Source: Bin94 sp965215535 (GTDB lineage: Bacteria > Gemmatimonadota > Gemmatimonadetes > Longimicrobiales > Gaopeijiaceae). Taken from it: DNA of 64,000 bases. Positions 8,004 to 16,336 of this stretch are shown here, in pieces. Within the stretch, counting starts at the first letter, position 1. Every line of letters begins with the position of its first letter. Location of the stretch: positions 2,170,001 through 2,234,000 of the forward strand of contig OZ244063.1 in the NCBI GenBank assembly GCA_965215535.1, read 5' to 3'. The notes beneath the pieces are model-generated. The model did no database searches, had not been told where the DNA came from, and was given only the letters and a program-made list of their open reading frames with translations. The position numbers and the translations under genes were made by a program.

Positions 8004-9880
8004 CGCCCTCCGGTTCCCTCTTCCAGCCAGGTAAAGCGTCCGGCCAGGGTTTTTTGCGCCAGGCGGTTCATTGCGCGATCGTCGTTGCGAAACACCCTGC
8101 GGAAGTTGTCGTCGATCCGGCGCCGCGCCAGCCGGCAGGCCGCGTCGGCCAACTCCACCGGGGTGGAGTCCGAGGGATTGTTCCGCAGTTGTTGCATGGC
8201 GCGCACGCAACTCGCCACAATCACAAAGAGGTCGGCGCCAATATCGACGATTCGACCCAGCACGGCCTGGCGCTCTTCCAGACGCGGGCCGAAGCGGATC
8301 ATGGCATGGAAGATTGTGCGTGCCAGTCTGCGCGATCGGCGCTCGGCATAGCGAATATGACGCGCCAGCGCTCCGAAGGCGGCGTAGCGCGGCCACCATC
8401 CCCAGCCCAGCCACCTCCCCGGATACCAGATTGCGTAATGGAGCCCGGCGCGCACCAGCGCGGCCACCCGTTTTGCGGTCGGCGCCCGCGGATCGATCAC
8501 ATCGCCCGCTACGGCCAGGTGGTCGTCCACGGCCTCGCGCGCCATGAAGAGCCGCATGATCTCGCTGGTTCCCTCAAAGATCATGTTGATTCGCGAATCC
8601 CGCAGATTGCGCTCCAGCGGCGCCGGATCCTCGCCCCGTTCCCGCAGCGAAGCGACTGTTTCGTAGCCGCGCCCGCCCCGGATCTGAACGGCTTCGTTGA
8701 CCAGCTCCCAGCCCTTTTCGCTGTGCCAGAGCTTGGCCATTGCCGCCTCCAGGCGAATGTCGAGGGCGCCTTGGCCGGACATCGCCGCCGCCAGCTCCAC
8801 CACTGCCTCCATGGCAAAGGTCTCGGCGGTCATGCGCCCCAGCTTCTGCGCGATTGCGTCGTGCTTGCCGATCGGCGCCCCCCACTGCGCGCGTGTGCCC
8901 GCCCATCTGCGCGAACTCTGCAGATAGCCCCGGGCCGCGGCGGTACAGAAGGCGGGAAGCGCCAGGCGGCCGGTGTTCAGGGTGATCAGCGCCAGCTTGA
9001 GCCCCCGGCCCTCGCCCCAGAGCAGGTTTTCGCGCGGCACCCTCACATCGCGAAAGCGCAACACCCCATTCGCGATCCCCCGCAGTCCCATGAAGCGGCA
9101 TTCCTGCACGACCTCAACCCCATCCCAGTCCATCTCGACGATAAAGGCGCTGATCGGACGGCTCCCCGTGCGCTCGGGCGGGGCGGGTGTGCGCGCCATC
9201 ACCACCACGATCCGGGCGCGTGGCCCATTCGTCGTCCACAGCTTTTCGCCATTCAGGGTATAGTGCGTTCCATCGGCGGAAGGTTCCGCAAAGGTGGCCA
9301 TCTGGGCCGGATCCGATCCCACCATGGCCTCGGTCAGCGCAAAGGCCGAAAGTTCGCCTGCGGCCGCGCGGGGCAGATAGCGACGCTTCTGTTCGTCGGT
9401 GCCGAAGAGAACGAGCGGGGTGGGAACGCCGATCGACTGATGGGCCGAGAGGAAGGCGGCGGTCGAGGCGCAGCGGCCGGACACGATCTCGAGGGCGCGA
9501 TTGTAGCTGATCTGCGAGAGCCCCAGGCCGCCGTAGGCGCGCGGAATCTTGATGCCGAAGGCGCCCATGCCGGCCAGCCCCTCCAGGACGGAATCGGGTA
9601 CATGGCCATCGTGGTCCACGGCGTCGCCATCGACATGATCGGCCACAAAGCGCTCCAGCTTTGCCAGGAAGGGCGCGGCGCGCGCGGCCTCCTCCGGATC
9701 CTGCGCGGGGGGCGGATCAATGAGCCCGAGCGAGAGGCGGCCGCCGAAGAGCTCCTTCATGAAGCTGCGGCGCTCCCAGCGGGTCTCGCGTGCCCCCTCG
9801 GCGATCGCGCGCGACCGGTCGGCCTCGGTGGGTGGGCGCGGCGCCCGGCGTGGAGGCGAGGCGGTGGGGGTGGGTGTCAT
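8000..9880 (-). CDS. Acyl-CoA dehydrogenase, long C-terminally extended type
   Basis: The product is 626 residues from MTPTPTASPP, larger than the 380-residue short-chain type and similar to the VLCAD/ACAD9 group with an extra C-terminal helical domain. Visible signatures are AYGGLGLSQISYNRA, FALTEAMVGSDPAQM (FAD-binding), KLWTTNGPRA, and RGGRGYETVASLRERGEDP ending in RDSRINMIFEGTSEIMR, which carries the catalytic Glu (FEGTSE). It oxidises acyl-CoA to trans-2-enoyl-CoA, passing electrons to ETF. It is the first gene of an operon whose other members make heme A, an unusual pairing. The reading frame stays open to 10135, but the stretch before 9880 looks non-coding. Confidence 0.95.
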   Translation of the reverse strand: MTPTPTASPPRRAPRPPTEADRSRAIAEGARETRWERRSFMKELFGGRLSLGLIDPPPAQDPEEAARAAPFLAKLERFVADHVDGDAVDHDGHVPDSVLEGLAGMGAFGIKIPRAYGGLGLSQISYNRALEIVSGRCASTAAFLSAHQSIGVPTPLVLFGTDEQKRRYLPRAAAGELSAFALTEAMVGSDPAQMATFAEPSADGTHYTLNGEKLWTTNGPRARIVVVMARTPAPPERTGSRPISAFIVEMDWDGVEVVQECRFMGLRGIANGVLRFRDVRVPRENLLWGEGRGLKLALITLNTGRLALPAFCTAAARGYLQSSRRWAGTRAQWGAPIGKHDAIAQKLGRMTAETFAMEAVVELAAAMSGQGALDIRLEAAMAKLWHSEKGWELVNEAVQIRGGRGYETVASLRERGEDPAPLERNLRDSRINMIFEGTSEIMRLFMAREAVDDHLAVAGDVIDPRAPTAKRVAALVRAGLHYAIWYPGRWLGWGWWPRYAAFGALARHIRYAERRSRRLARTIFHAMIRFGPRLEERQAVLGRIVDIGADLFVIVASCVRAMQQLRNNPSDSTPVELADAACRLARRRIDDNFRRVFRNDDRAMNRLAQKTLAGRFTWLEEGTGGR

Positions 9881-10291
9881 GGAAGACAGCCTTTCGCGGT
9901 GGAGGGCGCTGGCGCGGATGTTCGATTCGAGTCCCTTATAATTTAGCCAGAGGAAGAGTCCATGGATGACGGAATGGCGGCCACGCGAACGATAGGGAGT
10001 CAAGGGTTGCCAGGTCTGCCGTGGCCGGGAGTTGCCGCCCCGCCCGGAATGGAACGTCGGCATGGCGAACCCGTCGTCAGGGTTCTCGCTGCGCCAGATC
10101 ACCAGTGCGCGACCCAGCGTTCGAGAGCAACGCACCGATCCCCTCGCAAGCGATTTCGAGGCGATCAGTTTCGATACCAGCCGCCGGGATAGGGCAGCGG
10201 AGCAGCTTGCAAGACGGCAGCTTGTCGGGAGCGCTGCCGCTCTCGGTTGTTTTCGGACCGGCGTGCCGACAGGCAGCTTGCGCCGGGGGCG
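9881..10291. other. Gene-free stretch between acyl-CoA dehydrogenase and the methyltransferase
   Basis: About 410 bases carry no convincing gene. On the minus strand GGCTAAATTATAAGGG (about 9940-9955) is an AT-rich island in GC-rich DNA, 60-75 bases before the acyl-CoA dehydrogenase start, and is the likely promoter region. Short direct copies of GCAGCTTG occur near 10205, 10218 and 10271. Nothing else was recognised. Confidence 0.4.
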
Positions 10292-11382
10292 TTACCTCGC
10301 TGCGGACCGGTTGGCCTGCTCGCCGTCGGGTTTGCGCGCATGGACGAGAAAGCAAGGCGTGAAAATGCCCAGATCGCCGGCCTCGACCAGGGCGTCGGCC
10401 GCCCCATTCAGGATACGGGTCGTTTCGCCCGCACCGTCCGGTGCGATGCGGAGCCGCTCGAGCAGGGCGAGTGCCGAGGCCGTGAACCAGCGACCGATCG
10501 GAATGCGCGCAAGTGAAGCGAGCGAGAAGTCGCGTCCCTGAAGCGATCTGTGCCAGGGCCAATCCGGATCGCTATCGAGGGCCTGATCCCGGCTTGACAG
10601 AACGTCAAAGCCTGCCGCCTCAAGATCAGCGACGAACTTGGAGGTCGTCGGAAGTTGGGGGGTCGCGTTTGCGAACTCCACCCGGTCCCGGATGTCGCGA
10701 TGAACGGGGTCGGCCTCGTCGAAGAGGTCGGTCATGGCCCATTCGGTCAGAGCGACGTGGCCGCCCGGCTTGAGCAGGCGATAAAGCTCCCTGAAACAGA
10801 CATCCCTTGTCGGCGTGTGGCAGATCGCTTCGAACGAATAGGCGGCATCGAAAGAGCCGTCCGGGAGCGGTACGTCCAGATAGTTGGCCAGCAGGAAATC
10901 GCAGGTGTCCCCGAGCCCCGCCCGCAGCGCCGACTTCCGACACCGTTCGATTTGGTATGCGTTCAGGTTCAGCCCGGTGATGCTGGCACCGGACTCCTTG
11001 CAATGTTGATCGCCGGTCCCCCGACCCCGCAACCAATATCGGCAACCCTCATGCCCGGTTCGAGCTTCAACACCTCAGCCACGCCAGCCTCCTGGCGGCG
11101 CTGGGCGGCGTGAAGCCCTTCCCTGGATCGTCTCGGCGCGAAATGGAAGGATTGGCCCCACCCATACTCGTAGAACTTGGTGACCACATCGTAGAATCGA
11201 CTCACCATCTTGGGTTGATCGATGACAACGCGGTCCCGCCCTCGATCGCGGCGAGCGTGCTTGAGTTGAAGGAAGTCGTCGAGCGCATCCCTCAGGCCAC
11301 CGCCGCTGTTCGCCTCAATCGGACGAGCTTGAGTCTTTCCGGGTGGATTGATCTCTACTACAGGGTCGGTTGTGGGGCTCAT
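10292..11382 (-). pseudogene. Sterol 24-C-methyltransferase-like SAM methyltransferase, split by one frameshift
   Basis: Two overlapping minus-strand pieces (11382-~10999 and ~10998-10292) join into a 363-residue protein if one A is restored (GCAAGG to GCAAAGG). In order: the sterol-binding signature KFYEYGWGQSFHFAPR near residue 70, SAM motif I VADIGCGVGGPAINIA, then ESGASITGLNLNAYQIERC, FDAAYSFEAICHTPTRD, LLKPGGHVALTEWAMTD, and a C-terminal SMT domain ending AGDLGIFTPCFLVHARKP. This whole arrangement is that of Erg6/SMT, which methylates C-24 of the sterol side chain; it is not UbiE or a plain fatty-acid methyltransferase. No other sterol gene is in the window. The gene has its own strong promoter but no clear ribosome binding site. 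Bacterial SMTs are uncommon, so transfer is possible. Whether the shift is real or a read error is open. Confidence 0.87.
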
Positions 11383-11465
11383 TTTGATTCTGGCTCGGTG
11401 TTGTTGTGAATCGCGTGTCGCTGAAACGCGGGGCAGCGGACATGGGGGGGTGCCAACGGCGCAAG

Positions 11466-11494
11466 ATTATAAGAGTACGGGCCAACGTGGGCAA
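11466..11494 (-). promoter_or_regulatory. Sigma-70-type promoter for the sterol methyltransferase gene
   Basis: On the minus strand TTGCCC (11494-11489) is followed by exactly 17 bases and then a perfect TATAAT (11471-11466). This is about 84 bases upstream of the methyltransferase ATG, leaving a roughly 77-base leader. The position, spacing and orientation fit; the -35 matches consensus at four of six bases. Confidence 0.6.
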
Positions 11495-11897
11495 GCGCAA
11501 GGCGATGAGCGACCAGGGATAAGCGATTACGGAAATTCTGAGCTGACCGTGCCCGCTGCGGTCAGGATTGCGGTCTGGAGTGAGTCCGCGTCGGTTCCGG
11601 GTGTTCGCTCGCGCCGGCGAACTGCTCGATGGGCACAGCACTCGGAAGGGCCTGTCAGGCAGAATCCCATTCTCCTGCGCACCCCATGACCGACCCTGGC
11701 CAAAGGTCAAAGCGTGGCGGAGATCGATCATCGGTACGACCTTGCCGTGCCCGATACTGCGGTGGGCGCGGTGCCGGGTAAGGCTGGTTCGCGATGGGAT
11801 ACCGCGACCGCACGAGCGGTGAAGTCGGACCCTGCCGGATTCGCTGCGGGACGAGCGTGGACTGAGGACCCGAGATCTCGCTTGCGGGGGAATACCG
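11495..11897. other. Gene-poor stretch
   Basis: Open frames exist on both strands but their translations are Arg/Pro-rich and look like nothing recognisable. The region lies between the methyltransferase promoter (reading left) and a doubtful small gene (reading right). No repeat, tRNA or transposase remnant was seen. Confidence 0.3.
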
Positions 11898-12185
11898 GTG
11901 ATGGGATTGATCCTTGCGGGTCCGCTCGACCGTACAATCCGGGTACGCTGCGCCGGTCTGGTCGATCCGCTCGCGCCCGCGACTGAACCCCGGGATGAGC
12001 GCTGGCCGATGTGCGATCCCTTTGCGGGCGATACGTACAGCGATTACATGCGGAACGCCGCGGCCCCCCAAGGGCTGGGATTCGCCGCCGCCGACAGCCC
12101 CCGTCTCGCTGGAATCCTCACCGACGAACTCGGTGTGAAGACGGTTCGCGTCCTCTGGCTGTTCTCGCTGGCGAAATCGGAATAG
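11898..12185 (+). CDS. Doubtful hypothetical protein
   Basis: This is a 95-codon frame whose second half (ERWPMCDPFAGDTYSDYMRN, then AAAPQGLGFAAADSPRLAGI, ending VRVLWLFSLAKSE) has coding-like third-position GC and a protein-like composition, including a possible partial domain end. No family was recognised. The first half looks weaker, so this may be the 3' remnant of a larger gene. There is no clear ribosome binding site before the GTG/ATG at 11898-11903. Confidence 0.3.
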   Translation: MMGLILAGPLDRTIRVRCAGLVDPLAPATEPRDERWPMCDPFAGDTYSDYMRNAAAPQGLGFAAADSPRLAGILTDELGVKTVRVLWLFSLAKSE

Positions 12186-12231
12186 ACGCGACAGGCCGCC
12201 CCCCTTCCCGGTGCGCGCTCGGCGCTCTCTG

Positions 12232-12246
12232 CTATAATTCGCACCA
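12232..12246 (+). promoter_or_regulatory. Probable leaderless promoter
   Basis: A perfect TATAAT at 12231-12236 is followed after nine bases by the ATG of the lipoprotein gene (12246). Since transcription usually starts 6-8 bases after the -10, the mRNA would begin at or just before the start codon, i.e. a leaderless message. No good -35 is visible in the very GC-rich upstream sequence, and there is no ribosome binding site. Confidence 0.5.
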
Positions 12247-12776
12247 TGATGCGCACGCCTCCCCGCCCGAACGCTGCCCTGCGGCCCCGGCGATCGCATC
12301 TGTTCCCCCTTTTCGTTCTCCTCCTGGCCACGACCGCCTGCCACAGCTACCGCCCGGCCGCGCTGGCCGACCTGATGGAGGGTGACCGGGTGCGGGCCCG
12401 TCTCACCCCGGCGCAGCACGAGGAGCTTCGCGACGTGCTCCTCGAGGGCGACCGTCTGGTTGAGGGCGCGGTGATTGAGCCCGGGGCTGACACGGTCATG
12501 CTTGAGGTGCCGGTGGTGACGCTGACCGAGGGGATCCGCATGCAGTCGTACAGTCAGCGTCTGCGTCTGTCGCCCGCCGGAATCGTCGAGGTCGAGTTGC
12601 GCACCCTGGATCGGGGCCGCACCTGGGGGCTGGCGGCGGCGGTGGCGGCGGTCGGAGGCGGAATTCTCTGGTACGAGTTCGGTCGGCGCTCTCGCCGCGG
12701 CGGCGCCAATCCTCCGCCCCCGATCACCGAAGGCCCCCCCGGTCTCGTGATCCGGATTCCGCTGGGATCGCCGTAA
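12246..12776 (+). CDS. Hypothetical lipoprotein with a single membrane segment
   Basis: The product is 176 residues. A basic N-terminus and hydrophobic stretch end in the lipobox LLATTAC (Cys near residue 36), predicting a lipoprotein. The middle (LADLMEGDRVRARLTPAQ and then VLLEGDRLVEGAVIEPGADT) resembles a small beta-barrel regulating-type fold. A glycine/alanine-rich segment with WGLAAAVAAVGGGILWYEF near residue 120 could span a membrane, followed by a proline-rich tail. The family is unknown. The TAA stop overlaps the next ATG by one base (TAATG), so the two lipoproteins are translationally coupled. Confidence 0.75.
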   Translation: MMRTPPRPNAALRPRRSHLFPLFVLLLATTACHSYRPAALADLMEGDRVRARLTPAQHEELRDVLLEGDRLVEGAVIEPGADTVMLEVPVVTLTEGIRMQSYSQRLRLSPAGIVEVELRTLDRGRTWGLAAAVAAVGGGILWYEFGRRSRRGGANPPPPITEGPPGLVIRIPLGSP

Positions 12777-13204
12777 TGGGCGCATCTCCTGTCGTCCGGC
12801 AGCCGGCTCGCACCCCGAACCGGGTCCGCGCGCATTCACGGCCTGCCCGCGTCGGCTTTCTCCTGCCCCTGCTTCTCTGGTTCCTCCTTGCCCCGGCCGG
12901 TTGCACCGACGACGAGATCGGCACCCCGCTCGCCCTCGAGCTGGTCGGCCCCGGAACCGGCCGCGTTGGCGAGCAACTCTCGGTCCTGTACAATGTCAGT
13001 GGCCGCCGCATCGATGGCATCATCTTCTCGTGGGGCGATGGCGTGGTCGATTCGCTGCCCACCGCAGGGGCCCAGACCGCCTCGGGGTCGCGACAGCACC
13101 GCTACCTCACTCCGGGTCGCTTTCTGGTGCGCATGACGGTCGAGGATGGCGTCGAGGGGGTGGCGAGCGCCGATGTCGTCATCAATATTGAAAGAGCACA
13201 GTGA
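12776..13204 (+). CDS. Lipoprotein with a PKD/Ig-like domain
   Basis: The product is 142 residues. The N-terminal signal has a hydrophobic core and a lipobox ending LAPAGC (about residue 42), then an acidic TDDE after the Cys. The remaining 95 residues form one beta-sandwich domain of PKD type: FSWGDGVVDSLPT, then RQHRYLTPGRFLVRMTVEDG, the pattern of PKD/Ig-like domains. Such proteins are surface-exposed structural or binding modules. It follows the preceding lipoprotein with a one-base overlap and precedes the SusC/SusD pair by 114 bases, so a shared surface role is possible but not shown. Confidence 0.8.
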   Translation: MGASPVVRQPARTPNRVRAHSRPARVGFLLPLLLWFLLAPAGCTDDEIGTPLALELVGPGTGRVGEQLSVLYNVSGRRIDGIIFSWGDGVVDSLPTAGAQTASGSRQHRYLTPGRFLVRMTVEDGVEGVASADVVINIERAQ

Positions 13205-13318
13205 AGGGTTCGATCGGAAAGGTTCGGTCGCTTCACCAATTTCGCGGGCATGCCGACGAGTCAACGCTCTCGGCAGATCCGCACACTTTTCATCCCACCC
13301 AAGGAGAGACAAGCAGAG

Positions 13319-16318
13319 ATGACACGAAGATCGTTTGAGAGGCCGCGCCGGTCGGGCTGGGCAGGGGTGCTGGCGATTGTCGCTCCCGTCCTCCTGGCGC
13401 CGCTGGCCGCCGAGGCGCAGGACGGCACCATCACCGGACTGGTGACCGAGGCCGCAGGGCAGCGGCCGATCGGTTCGGTGCAGGTGTTCCTGGTGGGAAC
13501 CAGTCTGGGCACCCTGTCGCGCGACAATGGCCGCTATATCATCCTGAATGTTCCGGCGGGCGATTACACCATCCGCGTCGAGCGCATCGGCTACCAGGCG
13601 ATGGAGATGCAGGTCGCGGTCGCAGCCGGGAGCGCTCTTGAGCAGGATTTCGCGCTGACGCAGCAGGCTCTGGGTCTGGACGAGCTTGTGGTGACCGGAA
13701 CTGCGGGTGCGGCGCGCCGTCGCGAGGTCGGCAACTCGATTGCGCAGCTCAATATCGATGAAGAGATCGTCGGCCCGCCCGAAAACGTGGATGCGCTTCT
13801 GCAGGGGCGCATTCCCGGCATGTCGGTCACTCAGAGCTCGGCCAGCGTCGGCGGCGGCGCCATGATCCGTCTGCGCGGCAACGTCTCGATGACCCAGTCC
13901 AACCAGCCGCTCATCTATATTGACGGCGTGCGCGTCCGCAGCGAGGGCTTCGCCAAGAATGTGCCGCCGGTCGGCTACTCGGGGCGCAGCAACAACGACG
14001 TTTCCAGTCCGCTGAACAGCATCGCGCCCCAGGATATCGAACGGGTCGAGATCATCAAGGGTGCAGCCGCAACCACCCTCTACGGCACCGAGGCGTCGGC
14101 CGGAGTGATCCAGATCTTCACCCGGCGCGGAAGTGTGGGTCAAGCCACCTGGACAGCGCAGACCAACCAGGGAGTGGCGCGCAACCTTCCCTTCGGCCCC
14201 GATCCCTCGCTGCGTCCGCCCTCCGAAAATCCCACTTCGCTCTCGGGCGGGCGTTCCGATTTTCTCTTTATCAACCCCTGGCTGGCCGGGCGCAAGCCCA
14301 TGTGCGACGATCCGATTGTGGTCGAGGGACAGCCCTGCGACAGCGGCTTCTTCTCCGATCTGGGCGCCTGGCAGCAGGATTACGCGCTGAGCGTGGGCGG
14401 CGGCGCCGAAACGGTGCGCTACTTCGTCTCCACCTCCTTCGGCAACGACGACGGCGTTTTGCCCAACGACAATGGAAAGAAGCTGGTTTTGCGCGGAAAC
14501 TTTACCTTTTCGCCGCGCGACGATCTGCAGTTCCAGTGGAACACATCGTACACGAACGACCAGCTTGCGCACACTGCGGCCGGCAACAATGCGCATGGAA
14601 TGACCCTCAACACCTTCCGGCGCGATCGCAACTATCTCAACGACGAGTCCTTCAATGCAATCAACCCCTTCCTCGATCAGGAGCTCACTACGCAGATCGA
14701 CCACCTGATTACGGGGCTGACCACAACATATTCGCCGCTTGCGAACTTCTCCAACCGGTTGAGCATCGGCTATGATCTGGCACAGCAGGACAACCGCAAT
14801 CTGCGCCCCTTCGGTTTCATTCGCGCACCCACCGGGATTCTCTCCACGTCGCGCTACGAGTTCAACACCCTGACCGTCGATTATGTCGGATCGGTCGATG
14901 TCGCTCTGCCGCGCGGAATTCGGTCGGCCTTCTCCTTTGGCGGACAGTCGGTGACCGAGCGCACCGAGCTCACCACCGCCTACGGCGACAACTTCCCCGG
15001 GCCCGGCGATCCCGATGTGGACAACGCGGGGAACACCCTGGGCTTCGAGGACCGGACCCGCATTGTGACGGCGGGCATCTTCGCCGAGGGCAAGTTCGAC
15101 TTTTACGACAAGTATTTTATGACTGTCGGGGTGCGCGTGGACGGGAATTCGGCCTTTGGCTCGGATTTCGGACTGCAGACCTACCCGAAGATCTCGGGGT
15201 CGTACATTATCTCGGACGAGCCGTTCTGGAACGACGCCTGGGGTTCGATGAAGCTGCGCGCAGCCTGGGGACAGGCCGGACGCGCTCCGGGCGCCTTCGA
15301 TGCGGTGCGGACCTTCAGCGCGGCGGGCTGGGGCGGCGTGCCGGCCTTCCTGCCGAGCAATGTGGGGAACGCCGAGATCGGCCCCGAAACCACCTCCGAG
15401 CTGGAGGCGGGCCTTGAGGCGTCGGTCCTGAACGACCGCCTCACCCTCGATTTCACCTGGTTCAACCAGACAACCTTCGACGCGCTCTTCAGCGTGCGCC
15501 AGGTGCCTTCGCTCGGCTTTACCGGGTCGCAGTTGGCCAATGTGGGCGAACTATCCAACAACGGCCTCGAGTTCGGCCTCAACTACAGCATTGTGCGCAA
15601 CGACGCCTGGAGCTGGGATCTGGGCGGCACGCTCTCGCTCACCAATTCCGAGATCATCTCGCTGGGCGGCGCTCCCGCGTTTTCGATCGGCGGCTTCGGC
15701 TGGGTCATCGAGGGGCAGCCGGCGCCGGTCATTCGCGCCTACCGCATTGCCAATCCCGACGAGCATGCAGATCCAGTTCTTGTCAGGGACAGCATCTTCG
15801 GTCCCAACCAGGCCACCACAATCGCGGGCATGCACACGACCTTCGGTCTCCCGGCGGGCATTACCCTGACGGCGCGCGCCGAGTACCAGGGCGGCGCGTG
15901 GATGTCGAATGGTCCGCAGGCGGCGGCAACCCGGCGTTCGGTGCGCTGGGCGGGTTGCTTCGAGGCCTACAATATCTGGGAAACGCAGGGATACACGGCG
16001 CTGACCGCCGAGGAGCGCGGGCGTTGCGACGTGCAGCACTATCGTTCGGATTTCTCGATTCAGCCGGCCGACTTTCTCAAGATCCGCGAGGTCAGCCTCC
16101 AGGCGCCGCTGCCCGATGCCTGGGCCGCACTGATGAGCGCATCGCGCGCAAACATTACGGTGTCCGGGCGCAACTTCTTCCGCTGGGTCGATCCCGCCAT
16201 GCGCACCCTTGATCCCGAGGTCGGCGCCAATGTCGGCTTCAACACGCAGGTGCGCAGCATGACCGAGCATGTCCCCCCGCCCGCCTTCTACACCTTCTCC
16301 CTGCAAGTCGTCTTCTAG
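13319..16318 (+). CDS. SusC/RagA family TonB-dependent outer-membrane transporter
   Basis: The product is 999 residues from the ATG at 13319, with AAGGAG 12 bases upstream; the frame is open from 13250 but the added residues are not signal-like. In order: signal peptide cut near AAEAQDG, a CarboxypepD_reg-like domain (GTITGLVTEAAGQRPIGSVQ), the TonB-box-like region and plug domain (DALLQGRIPGMSV, LIYIDGVRV, IERVEIIKGAAATTLYGTEA), then a 22-strand-type barrel ending in the aromatic FYTFSLQVVF. It takes up oligosaccharides, peptides or similar ligands with TonB energy. The SusD partner starts 18 bases after the stop, confirming a paired uptake system; the substrate is not indicated. Confidence 0.95.
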   Translation: MTRRSFERPRRSGWAGVLAIVAPVLLAPLAAEAQDGTITGLVTEAAGQRPIGSVQVFLVGTSLGTLSRDNGRYIILNVPAGDYTIRVERIGYQAMEMQVAVAAGSALEQDFALTQQALGLDELVVTGTAGAARRREVGNSIAQLNIDEEIVGPPENVDALLQGRIPGMSVTQSSASVGGGAMIRLRGNVSMTQSNQPLIYIDGVRVRSEGFAKNVPPVGYSGRSNNDVSSPLNSIAPQDIERVEIIKGAAATTLYGTEASAGVIQIFTRRGSVGQATWTAQTNQGVARNLPFGPDPSLRPPSENPTSLSGGRSDFLFINPWLAGRKPMCDDPIVVEGQPCDSGFFSDLGAWQQDYALSVGGGAETVRYFVSTSFGNDDGVLPNDNGKKLVLRGNFTFSPRDDLQFQWNTSYTNDQLAHTAAGNNAHGMTLNTFRRDRNYLNDESFNAINPFLDQELTTQIDHLITGLTTTYSPLANFSNRLSIGYDLAQQDNRNLRPFGFIRAPTGILSTSRYEFNTLTVDYVGSVDVALPRGIRSAFSFGGQSVTERTELTTAYGDNFPGPGDPDVDNAGNTLGFEDRTRIVTAGIFAEGKFDFYDKYFMTVGVRVDGNSAFGSDFGLQTYPKISGSYIISDEPFWNDAWGSMKLRAAWGQAGRAPGAFDAVRTFSAAGWGGVPAFLPSNVGNAEIGPETTSELEAGLEASVLNDRLTLDFTWFNQTTFDALFSVRQVPSLGFTGSQLANVGELSNNGLEFGLNYSIVRNDAWSWDLGGTLSLTNSEIISLGGAPAFSIGGFGWVIEGQPAPVIRAYRIANPDEHADPVLVRDSIFGPNQATTIAGMHTTFGLPAGITLTARAEYQGGAWMSNGPQAAATRRSVRWAGCFEAYNIWETQGYTALTAEERGRCDVQHYRSDFSIQPADFLKIREVSLQAPLPDAWAALMSASRANITVSGRNFFRWVDPAMRTLDPEVGANVGFNTQVRSMTEHVPPPAFYTFSLQVVF

Positions 16319-16336
16319 GAGGAACGAGACCTGAAA

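Noticed and set aside
10292..11382. UbiE or cyclopropane-fatty-acid-type methyltransferase
   Set aside because: The YEYGWGQSFHF motif and the C-terminal SMT domain ending in IFTPCFLVHARKP are specific to sterol methyltransferases.
11655..12839. 394-codon minus-strand open frame
   Set aside because: It overlaps two well-supported plus-strand lipoproteins and its translation has no recognisable features.
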